Assembly (NCBI RefSeq): GCF_000427665.1
Contig: NZ_KE386572.1
Coordinates: 4,960,373-5,024,372, forward strand
Source: Geminicoccus roseus DSM 18922
Lineage (GTDB): Bacteria; Pseudomonadota; Alphaproteobacteria; Geminicoccales; Geminicoccaceae
Length of the DNA stretch: 64,000 nt
Direction of reading: 5' to 3'
Each line of letters opens with the position of its first letter. The stretch's first letter is position 1. This document shows positions 10,116-19,821 of the stretch, in pieces. Made by a program: the position numbers and the translations under genes. Under the pieces are notes generated by a model. It saw only the letters and a program-made list of their open reading frames with translations. It ran no database searches and was not told where the DNA came from.

Positions 10116-10964
10116 GTGCAAGGTGAGATCCAGGTCGCGGATGCGGCCGAGATCGAGGAAATGGTGGATTGGGCGGCTGCCGAAGGCTGGAATCCCGGCA
10201 TCGGCGACGCGGCGGCGTACCGAGCCACCGACCCGGAAGGTTTCCTGGTCTCCCGCGACGAGCGCGGCCTTTCCGCCTGCATCTCGGTGGTCGCCTATGA
10301 CGACGCCTTCGGCTTCCTGGGCTTCTACATGGTCCGGCCCGACCGGCGCGGCCAGGGCCTGGGCAAGCGCATCTGGGACGCGGGCATCGCCCGGCTGGGC
10401 GAGCGCTGCATCGGCCTGGACGGCGTGGTCGCCCAGCAGGACAACTATCGCCGCTCCGGCTTCGTTTATGCCCATCGCAACCGGCGCTATGCCGGCGTCC
10501 CCGCATCCCGGCCGGCGGCTGCCCTTCCCGAAGGATGCGCGATCCTCCCGGTCGGGCCGGACCTGGTGCCGGCGGTGATCGCCTACGACCGGGCGTGCTT
10601 TCCCGCCGAGCGCACCTCGTTCCTGGTGGCCTGGCTGGCGTCGCCCCGCAACGCGCTGGCGCTGGTCGAGGGCGACGCGCTGCGCGGCTACGGCGTGATC
10701 CGCCGCTGCCGCGACGGCCACAAGATCGGCCCGCTGATGGCCGACGACGGAACGGCGGCCGCGGCCCTGTTCGACGCGCTGGCGGCGACCGTGCCCGGCG
10801 AGAAAGTGGTCCTGGACCCGCCGGGGACCAATGAGCCGGCGGTCCGCCTCGCGGAGGAGCGCGGCCTGGAGCCCGTGTTCGAGACCGCCCGGATGTATCG
10901 CGGCGCCCCGCCGGAGCTGGAGATCCAACGGGTGTTCGGGATCACGACCTTCGAGCTTGGCTGA
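10116..10964 (+). CDS. GNAT-family N-acetyltransferase with two GNAT-like halves
   Basis: 282 residues from a GTG start with a 'GGGGGA' ribosome-binding site about 8 bases upstream. The N-terminal half has the acetyl-CoA-binding signature 'VRPDRRGQGLGKRIW' (about 72-86) and 'QDNYRRSGFVYAHRNRRY'. The C-terminal half ('LVAWLASPRNALALVEG', 'GPLMADDGTAAAALFDAL') resembles the second, acetyltransferase-18-type domain of YitH-like proteins. Substrate unknown. It follows the oxidoreductase by 79 bp on the same strand and is ended by a clear hairpin shared with the convergent OsmC operon. Confidence 0.8.
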   Translation: MQGEIQVADAAEIEEMVDWAAAEGWNPGIGDAAAYRATDPEGFLVSRDERGLSACISVVAYDDAFGFLGFYMVRPDRRGQGLGKRIWDAGIARLGERCIGLDGVVAQQDNYRRSGFVYAHRNRRYAGVPASRPAAALPEGCAILPVGPDLVPAVIAYDRACFPAERTSFLVAWLASPRNALALVEGDALRGYGVIRRCRDGHKIGPLMADDGTAAAALFDALAATVPGEKVVLDPPGTNEPAVRLAEERGLEPVFETARMYRGAPPELEIQRVFGITTFELG

Positions 10965-10965
10965 T

Positions 10966-10996
10966 GGAAGGCCGGCGGATGGACCGCCGGCTTTCC
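10966..10996. terminator. Bidirectional hairpin terminator between convergent genes
   Basis: 'GGAAGGCCGGCGG', a 5-base loop and 'CCGCCGGCTTTCC' form a 13-pair stem with one G-T pair. It starts 2 bp after the GNAT stop codon and lies 14 bp before the OsmC stop codon on the other strand. The T tract is short (TTT). The position between two convergent 3' ends supports a role in both directions. Confidence 0.65.
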
Positions 10997-11009
10997 CGCC
11001 GCTCCAGCC

Positions 11010-11522
11010 TCAGGCGGCGGCGCGAACCGTCGCGTCGACCTTGGTCGGGGTGGCGATGGTCTGCAGCACCACGCAGTAGCGCTCGGTGAGCTGCAAGAGC
11101 TTGGCCAGCGCCGCCTCGTCGGCGTCGGTGTCCAGCCGGAACGACAGGCGGATCGCCTGGAAGCCCACCGGCGCCTCGCGATCGACCCCAAGCGTGCCGC
11201 GGAAGTCCAGGTCGCCCTCGACCAGGACCTCGCCGCCGCGAAGCTCGATGTTCAGCGCCGTCGCCACCGCGCGCAGGGTCACCCCGGCGCAGGCGGCCAG
11301 CGCCTCCAGCAGCATGTCGCCCGAGCAGGCCTGCAGGCCGCTGCCGCCGGTGGCGGGATGCAGCCCCGCCTCGACCAGCGCCCGGCCGGTCTCCACCCGG
11401 CAGGCGATCCCCTCGCCGTCCAGGCTGCCGCTGGCATGCAGGGTGACCACCGCCTGGGCAGGATCCGCCCGGTAGCGGTCCTTCAGCGGCGCCTGCATCG
11501 CCCGCAATTCGTCGCCGTTCAT
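11010..11522 (-). CDS. OsmC-family protein
   Basis: 170 residues. OsmC/Ohr proteins are soluble dimers that reduce organic hydroperoxides using two cysteines. Here 'GLQACSGDMLLEALAACAGV' holds the first conserved cysteine region, and a later Cys lies in 'LTERYCVVLQTI', fitting the OsmC subgroup in which the second cysteine is near 'RYCVV'. Its ATG overlaps the TGA of the upstream ABC ATPase (ATGA), making it the last gene of the sulfonate-type ABC operon. This placement may link sulfur uptake with peroxide or thiol chemistry. Confidence 0.82.
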   Translation of the reverse strand: MNGDELRAMQAPLKDRYRADPAQAVVTLHASGSLDGEGIACRVETGRALVEAGLHPATGGSGLQACSGDMLLEALAACAGVTLRAVATALNIELRGGEVLVEGDLDFRGTLGVDREAPVGFQAIRLSFRLDTDADEAALAKLLQLTERYCVVLQTIATPTKVDATVRAAA

Positions 11523-12286
11523 GCCGCTCGCTCCGTCAGATGGGAAAGTTGGCCGACATCGCCGCCCAGCGCCCGGGCGAGCAGCGCCTCGTGCTCCTGG
11601 AAACGCTGGGCGCGGCGGTCGCGTGGATGGGGCAGGTCGACCGGCAGGTCCAGCACGATCCGGCCGGGCTGGCCCTGCAGCACGACCACGCGGTCGGCCA
11701 GCGCCGTCGCCTCTTCCAGGTCGTGGGTGACCAGCAGGAGCGCCGGGCGGTCCTCGCCGCGGATCCGGTCCAGTTCCTCCTGCAGCTCGATCTTGGTCAG
11801 GGCGTCCAGCGCCGAGAACGGCTCGTCCAGCAGGAGCAGGCGCGGCCGGCGCACCAGCGCCCGGGCGATGCCGACCCGCTGCGCCATGCCGCCCGAAAGG
11901 GTCTTGGGCAGCCGCGCCGCGAACTCGGCAAGGCCGACCCGGGAAAGCGCCCGCTCGGCCGCCGCCTGGCCGTCGGGCCCGGCCGCAGCCGGGCCAAGCC
12001 CGACCTTGACGTTGTCCAGCACGTTCAGCCAGGGCAGCAGGCGCGGCTCCTGGAACACCACTGCCACGTCCGGGCGCGGCCCGGTCACCGGCTCGCCGCC
12101 GATCGCGACCCTGCCCCCGTCCGGCCGGTCCAGCCCGGCCAGCAGGCGCAAAAGGGTGCTCTTGCCGCAGCCGCTCCGCCCCACGATCGCCACCGCCTCG
12201 CCGGCCTCGATCGACAGGCTCAGGCGATCCAGCACGGTGCGCTCGCCGAACTGGCGGCGCACGCCTTCCAGGCGCACCAGGCTCAT
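11519..12286 (-). CDS. ABC transporter ATP-binding protein, sulfonate/taurine/nitrate type (SsuB-like)
   Basis: 255 residues with a complete nucleotide-binding site: Walker A 'GRSGCGKST', Q-loop 'VVFQEPRLLPW', signature 'LSGGMAQRVGIARAL', Walker B 'LLLLDEPFSALD' and the H-loop 'VTHDLEEA'. The 'EPRLLPW' form of the Q-loop is typical of the SsuB/TauB/NrtD branch. The start at MSLVRLEGV overlaps the permease stop (ATGA); the open frame continues upstream but only as antisense shadow of neighbouring genes. It energises the permease and binding protein encoded upstream. Confidence 0.9.
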   Translation of the reverse strand: MSLVRLEGVRRQFGERTVLDRLSLSIEAGEAVAIVGRSGCGKSTLLRLLAGLDRPDGGRVAIGGEPVTGPRPDVAVVFQEPRLLPWLNVLDNVKVGLGPAAAGPDGQAAAERALSRVGLAEFAARLPKTLSGGMAQRVGIARALVRRPRLLLLDEPFSALDALTKIELQEELDRIRGEDRPALLLVTHDLEEATALADRVVVLQGQPGRIVLDLPVDLPHPRDRRAQRFQEHEALLARALGGDVGQLSHLTERAA

Positions 12287-13119
12287 GCCGGTCGTCCCTG
12301 CGGCAGCACGCTGTCCTGCCAGGCCAGCCAGGGCCGGGTCACCAGCACCAGCAGCGCGTCGGTGATCTTGCCGAACAGCGCGAACAGCAGGAGGCAGCCG
12401 ACGATCTGCCCGGCATTGCCGGTCATCTGGCCGTCCAGCAGGAGATAGCCGATGCCCTGGCTGGCGCCCATCAGCTCCGCCGCGATCACGAACATCCAAC
12501 CCAGCGCCAGCCCGCCGCGCAGGCCGACCACCCAGCCGGGCAGCGCTGCCGGCAGCATGATCCGGCGCACGATCGCCAGCCGGTCGAAGCCGTTGACCAA
12601 TCCTACCTCGACCAGCTTGCGGTCGACCTCGCCCAGCGCCGTGGCCAGCGAGAGATAGACCGGGAAGAACGCGCCCAGCGCGATCAGCACCAGCTTGGGC
12701 GTCTCGAAGATCCCGAACCACAGGATGAACAGCGGCACCCAGGCGATCGAGGGAATGGCGCGCAGCCCCTGCAGGGTCGGGTCGACCCAGCGGCGCCACA
12801 GCCGCGAGCTGCCGGCGAGCGTGCCCAGCAGTGTGGCGGCGACCACGCCCAGGAGGAAGCCGGCGCCGACCCGGCCCAGGGTCGCCAGGATATGCCCGGC
12901 AAGGTCGCCGGTGGCCCACAGCCCGGACAGGTTCTCCCAGATCCTGGATGGCGGCGGCAGGAACCGGCTCTCCATCCAGCCGGTGGCGGCGCCGATCTCC
13001 AGCAGGAGCGCGATCGCTGCCGGCAGGGCCAGTCCCGCCAGGGAGGCGCCGTGCCGGCCGACCGTCCGGGCGGCGTTCCGCCCCTGCGCAGCGTCGCCGC
13101 GCGCTACCACCGTCGCCAT
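12283..13119 (-). CDS. ABC transporter permease, SsuC/TauC-like
   Basis: 278 residues, with about six hydrophobic helices. The EAA-loop region is 'EVDRKLVEVGLVNGFDR', followed by 'IVRRIMLPAALPGWVVGLRGGL', the conserved coupling segment for the ATPase. Located in the inner membrane. It lies 3 bp after the binding-protein gene and overlaps the ATPase gene by 4 bp, so a compact binding protein-permease-ATPase-OsmC operon is well supported. The exact organosulfur or related substrate cannot be read. Confidence 0.9.
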   Translation of the reverse strand: MATVVARGDAAQGRNAARTVGRHGASLAGLALPAAIALLLEIGAATGWMESRFLPPPSRIWENLSGLWATGDLAGHILATLGRVGAGFLLGVVAATLLGTLAGSSRLWRRWVDPTLQGLRAIPSIAWVPLFILWFGIFETPKLVLIALGAFFPVYLSLATALGEVDRKLVEVGLVNGFDRLAIVRRIMLPAALPGWVVGLRGGLALGWMFVIAAELMGASQGIGYLLLDGQMTGNAGQIVGCLLLFALFGKITDALLVLVTRPWLAWQDSVLPQGRPA

Positions 13120-13122
13120 GGC

Positions 13123-14109
13123 TCAGCCCTGCCCGACGAAGGCGGCCACCGCCTCGGGATCGACCAGTTCGGCGGTCACCGCCGGCACGTCGACGTCGGC
13201 GGCGATCACGCCGGCGCCCTGCAAGGCGAGGCCAGCTCCCTGGATCGTGTCGACATGGGTTTGGGTCGGCCAGGATTCCTCCAGGCCGGTGCGCTCCAGC
13301 TGGCGGGCCGCGACCTCCGGCGGCAGCTTCGCCACCTCGGCCAGCAGGGCCTGCAGCGCGTCGGGCTCGGCGTGGGCGATGGCGCGGGCCTCCTCGTAGG
13401 AAGCCAGGACCTCGCGCACCAAGTCCGGCGACTGCGCCAGGAAGTCCTCGTGGACGTTCAGGGTGCCGTAGCTGTTCAGGTCGGGGTCGCGGTGGAACAG
13501 GATCGCACCGGCGGTGAGCTCGGACTGCGCCATCATCGGGTCGAGCCCGGCCCAGGCATCCACGTCGCCCCGCTCCAGCGCCAGGCGGCCCTGGTCGTGC
13601 TGGAGCAGCACGAGGTCCACGTCGCCGGCGGAAAGGCCGGCACCCTCCAGGGAGCGCAGCAGGAACACGTACGGATCGGTGCCCTTGGTCACCGCGATGC
13701 TGCGGCCCTTGAGGTCCTCGACCTTGCTGATCCCGGTATCGGGGCGGGTCACCAGCGCGGTCCATTCCGGCTTGGAATAGACATAGACGGTGCGGATCGG
13801 AGCGCCCGCCACCCGGCCGAGCAGGGCGGCGGCCCCGGCGGTCGAGCCGAACGCGACGCTGCCGGAATTGAGGAACTCGACCGCCTTGTTGCTGCCGAGC
13901 GACTGCACCCACTGCACCTCGATGCCGCGCGGCGCCAGGCGCTGCTCGATGATCCCGCGGTCGCGCAGGATCAGGCTCAGCGGGTTGTAGTAGGCCCAGT
14001 CGAGCGTGAGGACATCCGGGTCCTCGGCCCGTGCCATCCGGCCGAATCCGGTGGCGGCGATGGCCGCGGCCGAGATCCCGGCCAGAAACATGCGGCGGTC
14101 CTGCGCCAT
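13123..14109 (-). CDS. ABC transporter substrate-binding protein, aliphatic sulfonate type (SsuA-like)
   Basis: 328 residues. The N-terminus has a twin-arginine-like signal ('QDRRMFLAGISAAAIAATGFG', cleavage probably near 'ARAED'), so the protein should reach the periplasm, possibly via Tat. The mature part follows the SsuA/THI5 fold: 'LTLDWAYYNPLSL', 'VEFLNSGSVAFGST', 'GRSIAVTKGTDPY' and 'GDVDAWAGLDPM'. First gene of its operon. No desulfonating monooxygenase (ssuD or tauD) is next to it, so sulfonate is a family-level guess. Confidence 0.85.
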   Translation of the reverse strand: MAQDRRMFLAGISAAAIAATGFGRMARAEDPDVLTLDWAYYNPLSLILRDRGIIEQRLAPRGIEVQWVQSLGSNKAVEFLNSGSVAFGSTAGAAALLGRVAGAPIRTVYVYSKPEWTALVTRPDTGISKVEDLKGRSIAVTKGTDPYVFLLRSLEGAGLSAGDVDLVLLQHDQGRLALERGDVDAWAGLDPMMAQSELTAGAILFHRDPDLNSYGTLNVHEDFLAQSPDLVREVLASYEEARAIAHAEPDALQALLAEVAKLPPEVAARQLERTGLEESWPTQTHVDTIQGAGLALQGAGVIAADVDVPAVTAELVDPEAVAAFVGQG

Positions 14110-14235
14110 GATTGCTCCCCTTCTACGCCCCCGATGGCGCAGAAGGGCTTAACGGCAGCAGAGCGTCCGACAACCGCAGCAATTCTTGACGCAGGTTCAA
14201 CCCGCCCTGAACCGGCCCGGTTCAGGCGGACCAAA

Positions 14236-15369
14236 TCAGGCGGAGCGGAGCGGCAGGTCGCCCAGCGCCTGCTCCTCGGCGAACGCCGCCGCCCAGTCGG
14301 CGAGGCGGCCCTCCAGGATCGCCTGGCGCATCCGGCGCATCAGGTCCTGGTAGAACCAGAGATTGTTCCAGGTCAGCAGGATCGCGCCCAGGATCTCGTC
14401 GCTGCGCACCAGGTGGTGGAGATAGGCACGGGAATAGTCGCGCGCGGCCGGGCAGTCCGAGGTCTCGTCCAGCGGGCGCGGGTCCTCGGCATGGCGGGCG
14501 TTGCGCAGGTTGACCGCCCCGCGCCGGGTGAACGCCTGGCCGGTCCGGCCGGACCGGGTCGGCATCACGCAGTCGAACATGTCGATCCCACGCATCACAG
14601 CACCCACCAGGTCGGAGGGCTTGCCCACCCCCATCAGGTAGCGCGGCCGGTCCTCGGGCAGGAACGGCACGGTCTCGTCCAGGGTGCGGAACATCTCCGC
14701 CTGCGGCTCGCCCACCGCGAGACCACCCACCGCATAGCCGTCGAAGCCGATCGCGCGCAGCCCCTCGGCCGAGCGGCGGCGCAACTCGCCGTCGGTGCCG
14801 CCCTGGACGATCCCGAACAGCGCGTAGCCGTCGCGACGCTGGAACGCCTCCTTGGAACGCGCCGCCCAGCGCAGCGACAGTTCCATGGCCCGCACGATCT
14901 CCGGCTTCTCCGCCGGCAGCTTCAGGCACTCGTCGAGCTGCATGGTGATGGTCGCGTCCAGCAAATGCTGGATCTCGATCGAGCGCTCCGGGGTCAGCTC
15001 GTAGCGGCTGCCGTCGATATGCGAGGCGAAGGTGACGCCCTTCTCGGTGAGCTTGCGCAGCTTGCCGAGCGACATGACCTGGAAGCCGCCGGAATCGGTC
15101 AGGATCGGGCCCGGCCAGTTCATGAAGCGGTGCAGCCCGCCGAGAGCGCCGACCCGCTCCGCGCCCGGCCGCAGCATCAGGTGGTAGGTGTTGCCCAGCA
15201 CGATCCCGGCCCCGGTGGAGGCCACCATCTCCGGCGTCATCGCCTTGACGGTGGCCGCCGTGCCGACCGGCATGAAGGTCGGGGTCGGCAGGCTGCCATG
15301 GGCGGTGAACAGGGTGCCGGCGCGCGCCGGGCCGTCGGTGGCGATGGTTTCGTGGCGGAACTGGGGCAA
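14236..15369 (-). CDS. tgt: Queuine/7-aminomethyl-7-deazaguanine tRNA-ribosyltransferase with degenerate zinc site
   Basis: 377 residues from a TTG, 8 bp after the queA stop codon; no ATG or GTG is in frame near the family start. Tgt swaps guanine-34 of Asp, Asn, His and Tyr tRNAs for preQ1. The catalytic and base-binding motifs are intact: '[12 protein letters not shown]', 'MQLDECL', 'GGLAVGE' and '[15 protein letters not shown]'. The structural zinc site, normally C-x-C-x2-C-x25-H, is not: it reads Ser304, Cys306, Ala309 and Asn335 ('[11 protein letters not shown]', '[10 protein letters not shown]'), checked in the nucleotides. It may fold without zinc or be impaired. Forms a queA-tgt unit behind coaD. 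Confidence 0.9.
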   Translation of the reverse strand: MPQFRHETIATDGPARAGTLFTAHGSLPTPTFMPVGTAATVKAMTPEMVASTGAGIVLGNTYHLMLRPGAERVGALGGLHRFMNWPGPILTDSGGFQVMSLGKLRKLTEKGVTFASHIDGSRYELTPERSIEIQHLLDATITMQLDECLKLPAEKPEIVRAMELSLRWAARSKEAFQRRDGYALFGIVQGGTDGELRRRSAEGLRAIGFDGYAVGGLAVGEPQAEMFRTLDETVPFLPEDRPRYLMGVGKPSDLVGAVMRGIDMFDCVMPTRSGRTGQAFTRRGAVNLRNARHAEDPRPLDETSDCPAARDYSRAYLHHLVRSDEILGAILLTWNNLWFYQDLMRRMRQAILEGRLADWAAAFAEEQALGDLPLRSA

Positions 15370-15377
15370 GGCCGTCG

Positions 15378-16412
15378 CTAGTCTTGGTTGCGTTCGAGGA
15401 GGGAGGCGTCGCCGTAGCTGAAGAAGCGGTAGCCGGTGGCGGCGGCGTGCGCGTAGGCGCGCTTCATCCGCTCCATCCCGGCGAACGCGCAGACCAGCAT
15501 GAACAGCGTGCTCTTGGGCAGGTGGAAATTGGTCAGCATCCGGTCGACCACGCCGAAGCGGTAGCCGGGCGTCACGAACAGCCGGGTCTCCACCGTGCCG
15601 TGCCCGAGCGTGCCGTCCGGCCGGGCCATGGTCTCCAGCGTGCGCAGCGCGGTGCTGCCGACCGCGACCACCCGGCCGCCGGCTTGGCGGTGCGCCTGGA
15701 TCCGGGCGGCGGCCTCGGGCCTGAGCTCCATCCACTCCGGGTGCATCACATGGTCGTCGGTGTCGTCGGCCTTGACCGGCAGGAAGGTGCCGGCACCCAC
15801 GTGCAGGGTCACGAACTCGCTGGCCACGCCCCTGGCCCGGATCCGCTCCAGCAGCGCCTGGGTGAGGTGCAGGGAGGCGGTTGGCGCTGCGACCGAGCCG
15901 TCATGGCGGGCGAACACGGTCTGGTAGGCGCGGTGGTCGTCCAGGTCGCCGCCGCGCGCCCGGCGGATATAGGGCGGCAGCGGCATCCGGCCTTCCGCCT
16001 TGATCCGCCGGATCAGCTCCGCACCATCGGTGGTGAAGCGGAACAGGATCGGCCCCTCGGGGTCCTTGTCCAGGACCTGGGCGTCCAGGCCGGAAGCGAG
16101 CCGCACCCAGTCGCCGACCCGCAGGCGCTTGCCGGGCCGGGCCAGGCCCCACCAGGCGTCGCCGCCTTCCGGCCGGATCAGGGTGACCTCCACCGCGACC
16201 TCGCCACGGCTGCCGAAGAACCGGGTCGGCAGCACGGCGGTGTCGTTCAGGACCAGGAGGTCGCGGGGCTCCAGCAGGTCCGGCAGGTCGGCGACGTGCA
16301 GGTCGGCCAGCTCGTCGGCCACGTGCAGCAGCCGGGCGCTCTCGCGCGGCTCGGCCGGCACTTGCGCGATGGCGCCCTCGGGCAGCTCGAAATCGAAATC
16401 GGCGACACGCAA
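15378..16412 (-). CDS. queA: S-adenosylmethionine:tRNA ribosyltransferase-isomerase
   Basis: 344 residues, standard length. QueA transfers and rearranges the ribose of S-adenosylmethionine onto preQ1-34 in tRNA to give epoxyqueuosine, the step after Tgt. Diagnostic segments are '[13 protein letters not shown]' at the N-terminus, '[15 protein letters not shown]', 'FTTDGAEL', '[17 protein letters not shown]' and '[18 protein letters not shown]'. It lies 4 bp after coaD and 8 bp before tgt. Neither queG nor queH, which make the final queuosine, is in the window. Confidence 0.95.
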   Translation of the reverse strand: MRVADFDFELPEGAIAQVPAEPRESARLLHVADELADLHVADLPDLLEPRDLLVLNDTAVLPTRFFGSRGEVAVEVTLIRPEGGDAWWGLARPGKRLRVGDWVRLASGLDAQVLDKDPEGPILFRFTTDGAELIRRIKAEGRMPLPPYIRRARGGDLDDHRAYQTVFARHDGSVAAPTASLHLTQALLERIRARGVASEFVTLHVGAGTFLPVKADDTDDHVMHPEWMELRPEAAARIQAHRQAGGRVVAVGSTALRTLETMARPDGTLGHGTVETRLFVTPGYRFGVVDRMLTNFHLPKSTLFMLVCAFAGMERMKRAYAHAAATGYRFFSYGDASLLERNQD

Positions 16413-16416
16413 GGCT

Positions 16417-16932
16417 TCAGGCGCGCCCCCGACGCAGGTCGAGCCTGGCCAGCACCTGGGCGCTGACGAAGCTGGAGATGTCGCCGTTCAGCATGTGGAT
16501 CTCCTTCACGAAGCGCGAGGAGATCCACTGGCAGTTCTCGGACGCCATCAGGAACACGGTCTCGATCCTGGGCGCCAGGCGCTTGTTGTTGGCGGCCATC
16601 TGGAACTCGAACTCGAAATCCGACACGGCGCGAAGCCCGCGGATCACGATCTCCGCACCCTGCTGCTCGCAGAAATGAACCAGCAGGTTGTCGAACGGGA
16701 CCACGTCGATCCGGGTGCCGTTGCCGCCGCTGCCGGCATTGAGCGCGTTGACCTCGGCGCGGATCATCGCGACCCGGTCGTCGAGGGAGAACAGCGGCTC
16801 CTTGCCGGCATTGACCGCACAGCCGACGATCAGGCGGTCCACCAGGCAGGTCGCCCGGCGGATCACGTCCATATGGCCGTTGTGCAGGGGGTCGAAGGTC
16901 CCGGGATAGATGCCGACGCGTGCTCTGGTCAT
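16417..16932 (-). CDS. coaD: Phosphopantetheine adenylyltransferase
   Basis: 171 residues. CoaD adenylylates 4'-phosphopantetheine in coenzyme A synthesis. The nucleotidyltransferase site is 'GIYPGTFDPLHNGHMDV' with the HxGH motif; the second signature is 'ENCQWISSRFVKEIHML', the family's ISS-x-R region. The ATG at MTRARVGIY is chosen because 'GGGGAG' lies 6 bases upstream; an alternative start 16 codons earlier adds a Gly-rich tail unknown in the family. Lies between gyrA and queA on the same strand. Confidence 0.95.
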   Translation of the reverse strand: MTRARVGIYPGTFDPLHNGHMDVIRRATCLVDRLIVGCAVNAGKEPLFSLDDRVAMIRAEVNALNAGSGGNGTRIDVVPFDNLLVHFCEQQGAEIVIRGLRAVSDFEFEFQMAANNKRLAPRIETVFLMASENCQWISSRFVKEIHMLNGDISSFVSAQVLARLDLRRGRA

Positions 16933-16976
16933 GGCATGCTCCCCGCCGCCACCGGCGTCCCCGCCAGGTGCCGCGC

Positions 16977-19691
16977 TCATTCCGCGATCGGCTCGATCGC
17001 CTCGCCGTTCTCCTCGTCGTCCGCGGCATCCATGAGACGAACCGCCGCGACGACGTGCTCGTCCTCGTCGACGTTGAACAGGCGCACGCCCTGGGTGTTG
17101 CGCCCGGTGATGCGGATCCCGGCGACCGGCATGCGGATCAGCTTGCCCTTGTCGGTCATCAGCATGAGCTGGTCGGCATCGTTGACCGGGAAGGTCGCGG
17201 CGACCGGGCCGTTGCGCGGCGAGGTCTCGATGTTGATGACGCCCTGCCCGCCCCGGTTGGTGATCCGGTACTCGTAGGCCGAGGTGCGCTTGCCGAAGCC
17301 GTTGCGGGTGACGGTGAGCAGGAGCTGCTCCTCCGCCTGCAGCTTCTGGATCAGCTCCTCCTCCAGGTCGACCGGCACGTCGCCGTTGCCGTTCTCGACC
17401 TCCTCGCCCTCGGCCCGCCGCCGCGCGCTGGAGATCTTGAGATAGGCGTCGCGCTGGTCGATCGGCAGCTCGATATGGCGGAGGATCGACATCGAGACGA
17501 CCTCGCCGTCCTCGCCCAGGTCCATGCCGCGCACGCCTTCCGAGGCCCGCGACTTGAACACGCGCAGGCTCTCCACCGGGAAGCGCACCGCCCGGCCGCC
17601 GCGCGCCGCCAGCATCATGTCGTGGCTGTCGTCGCAGACGTCCACGCCGACCAGCCGGTCGCCCTCGTCCAGCCCCATGGCGATCTTGCCGTTGGACGGC
17701 ACCCGGATGAAGTCGGACAGGTCGTTGCGGCGGACCTTGCCGGACGCGGTGGCGAACACGATCGAGAGGTCGCCATAGGTGCTCTCGTCCTCGGGCAGCG
17801 GCAGCACCGCCGAGATCGCCTCGCCCTCCTCCATCGCCGGGAACAGGTTGATCATCGCCCGGCCGCGCGCCTGGGGGTTGCCCAGCGGCAGCTTGTAGAC
17901 CTTGAGCTTGTAGACCCGGCCGCGCGTGGTGAAGAACAGGACCGGCGTGTGGGTGACCGCCACGAACAGCCGGGTGACCACGTCGTCCTCGTGCGTGCGC
18001 ATGCCCGCCCGGCCCTTGCCGCCCCGGCGCTGCGCCCGGTAGGTCACCAGCGGCACGCGCTTGACGTAGCCGGCATGGGTGACGGTGACGACCATGTCCT
18101 CGCGCTGGATCAGGTCCTCGATGTCCTGGTCCAGCTCGCTGAACATGTCGATGACGCTGCGCCTGGGGTCCGCGAACCGGCTGCGGATGTCCAGCATCTC
18201 CTCGCGCATCACCTCGAGCAGGCGGCCGCGGTCGTTGAGGATGCGCAACAGCTCGCCGATGTCGACCGCCAGCTTCTCGACGTCCTCGACCAGCTCGTCG
18301 CGCGCAAGCGCGGTCAGGCGCTGCAGCTGCAGGGCCAGGATCGCGCGGGCCTGCGCTTCCGACAGGGTATAGGTCTCCGAGGGCGGCGGCACATCGACCA
18401 GCCCGGCCTCGGCGCGCTCCAGGAGCGGCAGGATGTCGGCCGACGGCCAGTCCCGCGCCATCAGCCGGGTGCGCGCCTCGGCCGAATCCTTGGACGAGCG
18501 GATCAGCGCGATCACTTCGTCGATGTTGAGCACCGCGATCACCAGGCCGATCAGGCCATGGATCTTGCTGCGCGCTTGGCCCAGGCGATGGGCCGAGCGC
18601 CGCAGGATCGTTTCCTCGCGGAACTCCAGGAACGCCTTGAGGATCTCGATCAGGCCCATGGTGGTGGGCCGGCCGCCCACCAGCGAGACCATGTTGATGC
18701 CGAACGAGGTCTGCACCGGCGTGTAGCGCCAGAGCTGGTTCAGCACGACGTCCGGGTCGGCGTCGCGCTTGAGCTCGATGACGACCCGGATGCCCTGCCG
18801 GTCGCTCTCGTCGCGCAGGTCGGCGATGCCCTCAACCTTCTTGTCGCGCACCACCTCCGCGATCCGCTCGACCATCCGCGCCTTGTTCACCTGGTAGGGA
18901 ACCTCGGTGATGATGATCGCCGGCCGGTCCTTGCGGACCTCCTCCACATGGGTCTTGGAGCGGATCAGGATGCTGCCGCGGCCGTTCTGGTAGGCGGTCA
19001 TGATGCCGCCGCGGCCCAGGATGATGCCGGCGGTCGGGAAGTCCGGCCCGGGCACGATCTCCATGATCTCGGCCAGCTCGATCGACGGATTGTCGATCAG
19101 CGCGATGCAGGCGTCGATGATCTCGCCCAGATTGTGCGGCGGGATGTTGGTTGCCATGCCGACCGCGATGCCGCCCGCCCCGTTCACCAGGAGGTTCGGG
19201 AAGCCCGCCGCCAGGACCGAGGGTTCCTCGGCGCTCTCGTCGTAGTTCGGCCGGAAGTCGACCGTGTCCTCGTCGATCTCGCCGATAACCGATAGGGCGG
19301 CGCGCGACAGGCGCGCCTCGGTGTAGCGCATCGCCGCCGGCGGGTCGTCGTCCTGCGAGCCGAAATTGCCCTGGCCGTCGATCAGCGGCAGGCGCAGCGA
19401 GAAGGGCTGCGCCATGCGCACCATTGCGTCGTAGATCGCGCTGTCGCCGTGCGGATGGTACTTACCCATCACGTCGCCGACGATGCGCGCGGACTTGCGG
19501 TGCGGCTTGCCGGGATCGAACCCGTTCTCCTTCATGGAGAAGAGGATCCGGCGCTGCACCGGCTTCAGGCCATCGCGGACATCGGGCAGCGCGCGCGACA
19601 CGATCACGCTCATCGCGTAATCGAGGTAGCTTTTCCTCATCTCCTCTTCGATGGGGACGATGTCGAAGGGGCGCGACTGCTCGGTTGCCAA
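16977..19691 (-). CDS. gyrA: DNA gyrase subunit A
   Basis: 904 residues, beginning with a TTG (no other start codon in frame nearby). The breakage-reunion domain has the active-site Tyr in '[12 protein letters not shown]', and the quinolone-resistance region reads '[17 protein letters not shown]', with Ser and Asp at the two positions most often mutated in resistant strains, so it looks quinolone-sensitive. The GyrA box 'QRRGGKG' in the C-terminal domain, needed for DNA wrapping and separating GyrA from ParC, is present in '[13 protein letters not shown]'. The acidic C-terminal tail ends in 'EPIAE'. gyrB is not in the window. Confidence 0.97.
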   Translation of the reverse strand: MATEQSRPFDIVPIEEEMRKSYLDYAMSVIVSRALPDVRDGLKPVQRRILFSMKENGFDPGKPHRKSARIVGDVMGKYHPHGDSAIYDAMVRMAQPFSLRLPLIDGQGNFGSQDDDPPAAMRYTEARLSRAALSVIGEIDEDTVDFRPNYDESAEEPSVLAAGFPNLLVNGAGGIAVGMATNIPPHNLGEIIDACIALIDNPSIELAEIMEIVPGPDFPTAGIILGRGGIMTAYQNGRGSILIRSKTHVEEVRKDRPAIIITEVPYQVNKARMVERIAEVVRDKKVEGIADLRDESDRQGIRVVIELKRDADPDVVLNQLWRYTPVQTSFGINMVSLVGGRPTTMGLIEILKAFLEFREETILRRSAHRLGQARSKIHGLIGLVIAVLNIDEVIALIRSSKDSAEARTRLMARDWPSADILPLLERAEAGLVDVPPPSETYTLSEAQARAILALQLQRLTALARDELVEDVEKLAVDIGELLRILNDRGRLLEVMREEMLDIRSRFADPRRSVIDMFSELDQDIEDLIQREDMVVTVTHAGYVKRVPLVTYRAQRRGGKGRAGMRTHEDDVVTRLFVAVTHTPVLFFTTRGRVYKLKVYKLPLGNPQARGRAMINLFPAMEEGEAISAVLPLPEDESTYGDLSIVFATASGKVRRNDLSDFIRVPSNGKIAMGLDEGDRLVGVDVCDDSHDMMLAARGGRAVRFPVESLRVFKSRASEGVRGMDLGEDGEVVSMSILRHIELPIDQRDAYLKISSARRRAEGEEVENGNGDVPVDLEEELIQKLQAEEQLLLTVTRNGFGKRTSAYEYRITNRGGQGVINIETSPRNGPVAATFPVNDADQLMLMTDKGKLIRMPVAGIRITGRNTQGVRLFNVDEDEHVVAAVRLMDAADDEENGEAIEPIAE

Positions 19692-19756
19692 GGTCGGTGA
19701 TCTCTGACGATGTGAAGGAACGGCAAACGGCGCCGGCGGGCGTCGATGCCCGAGCG

Positions 19757-19776
19757 CGCCTGCCTTCTAGCAGGCG
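19757..19776. terminator. Possible hairpin between the GMC gene and gyrA
   Basis: 'CGCCTGC', loop 'CTTCTA', 'GCAGGCG' form a perfect 7-pair stem in the 130 bp gap between the GMC oxidoreductase stop codon and the gyrA start. No T tract follows on the minus strand, so it would be a weak intrinsic terminator. It could also be a stem in the gyrA leader. Confidence 0.35.
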
Positions 19777-19821
19777 GACGCGTCAGGTGCCAGCTTCGCC
19801 GGTCCGTCCACACCGGCCGGC

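Noticed and set aside
16920-19295. A 791-codon plus-strand frame opposite gyrA
   Set aside because: Shadow of gyrA codon use; no domain and no ribosome-binding context.
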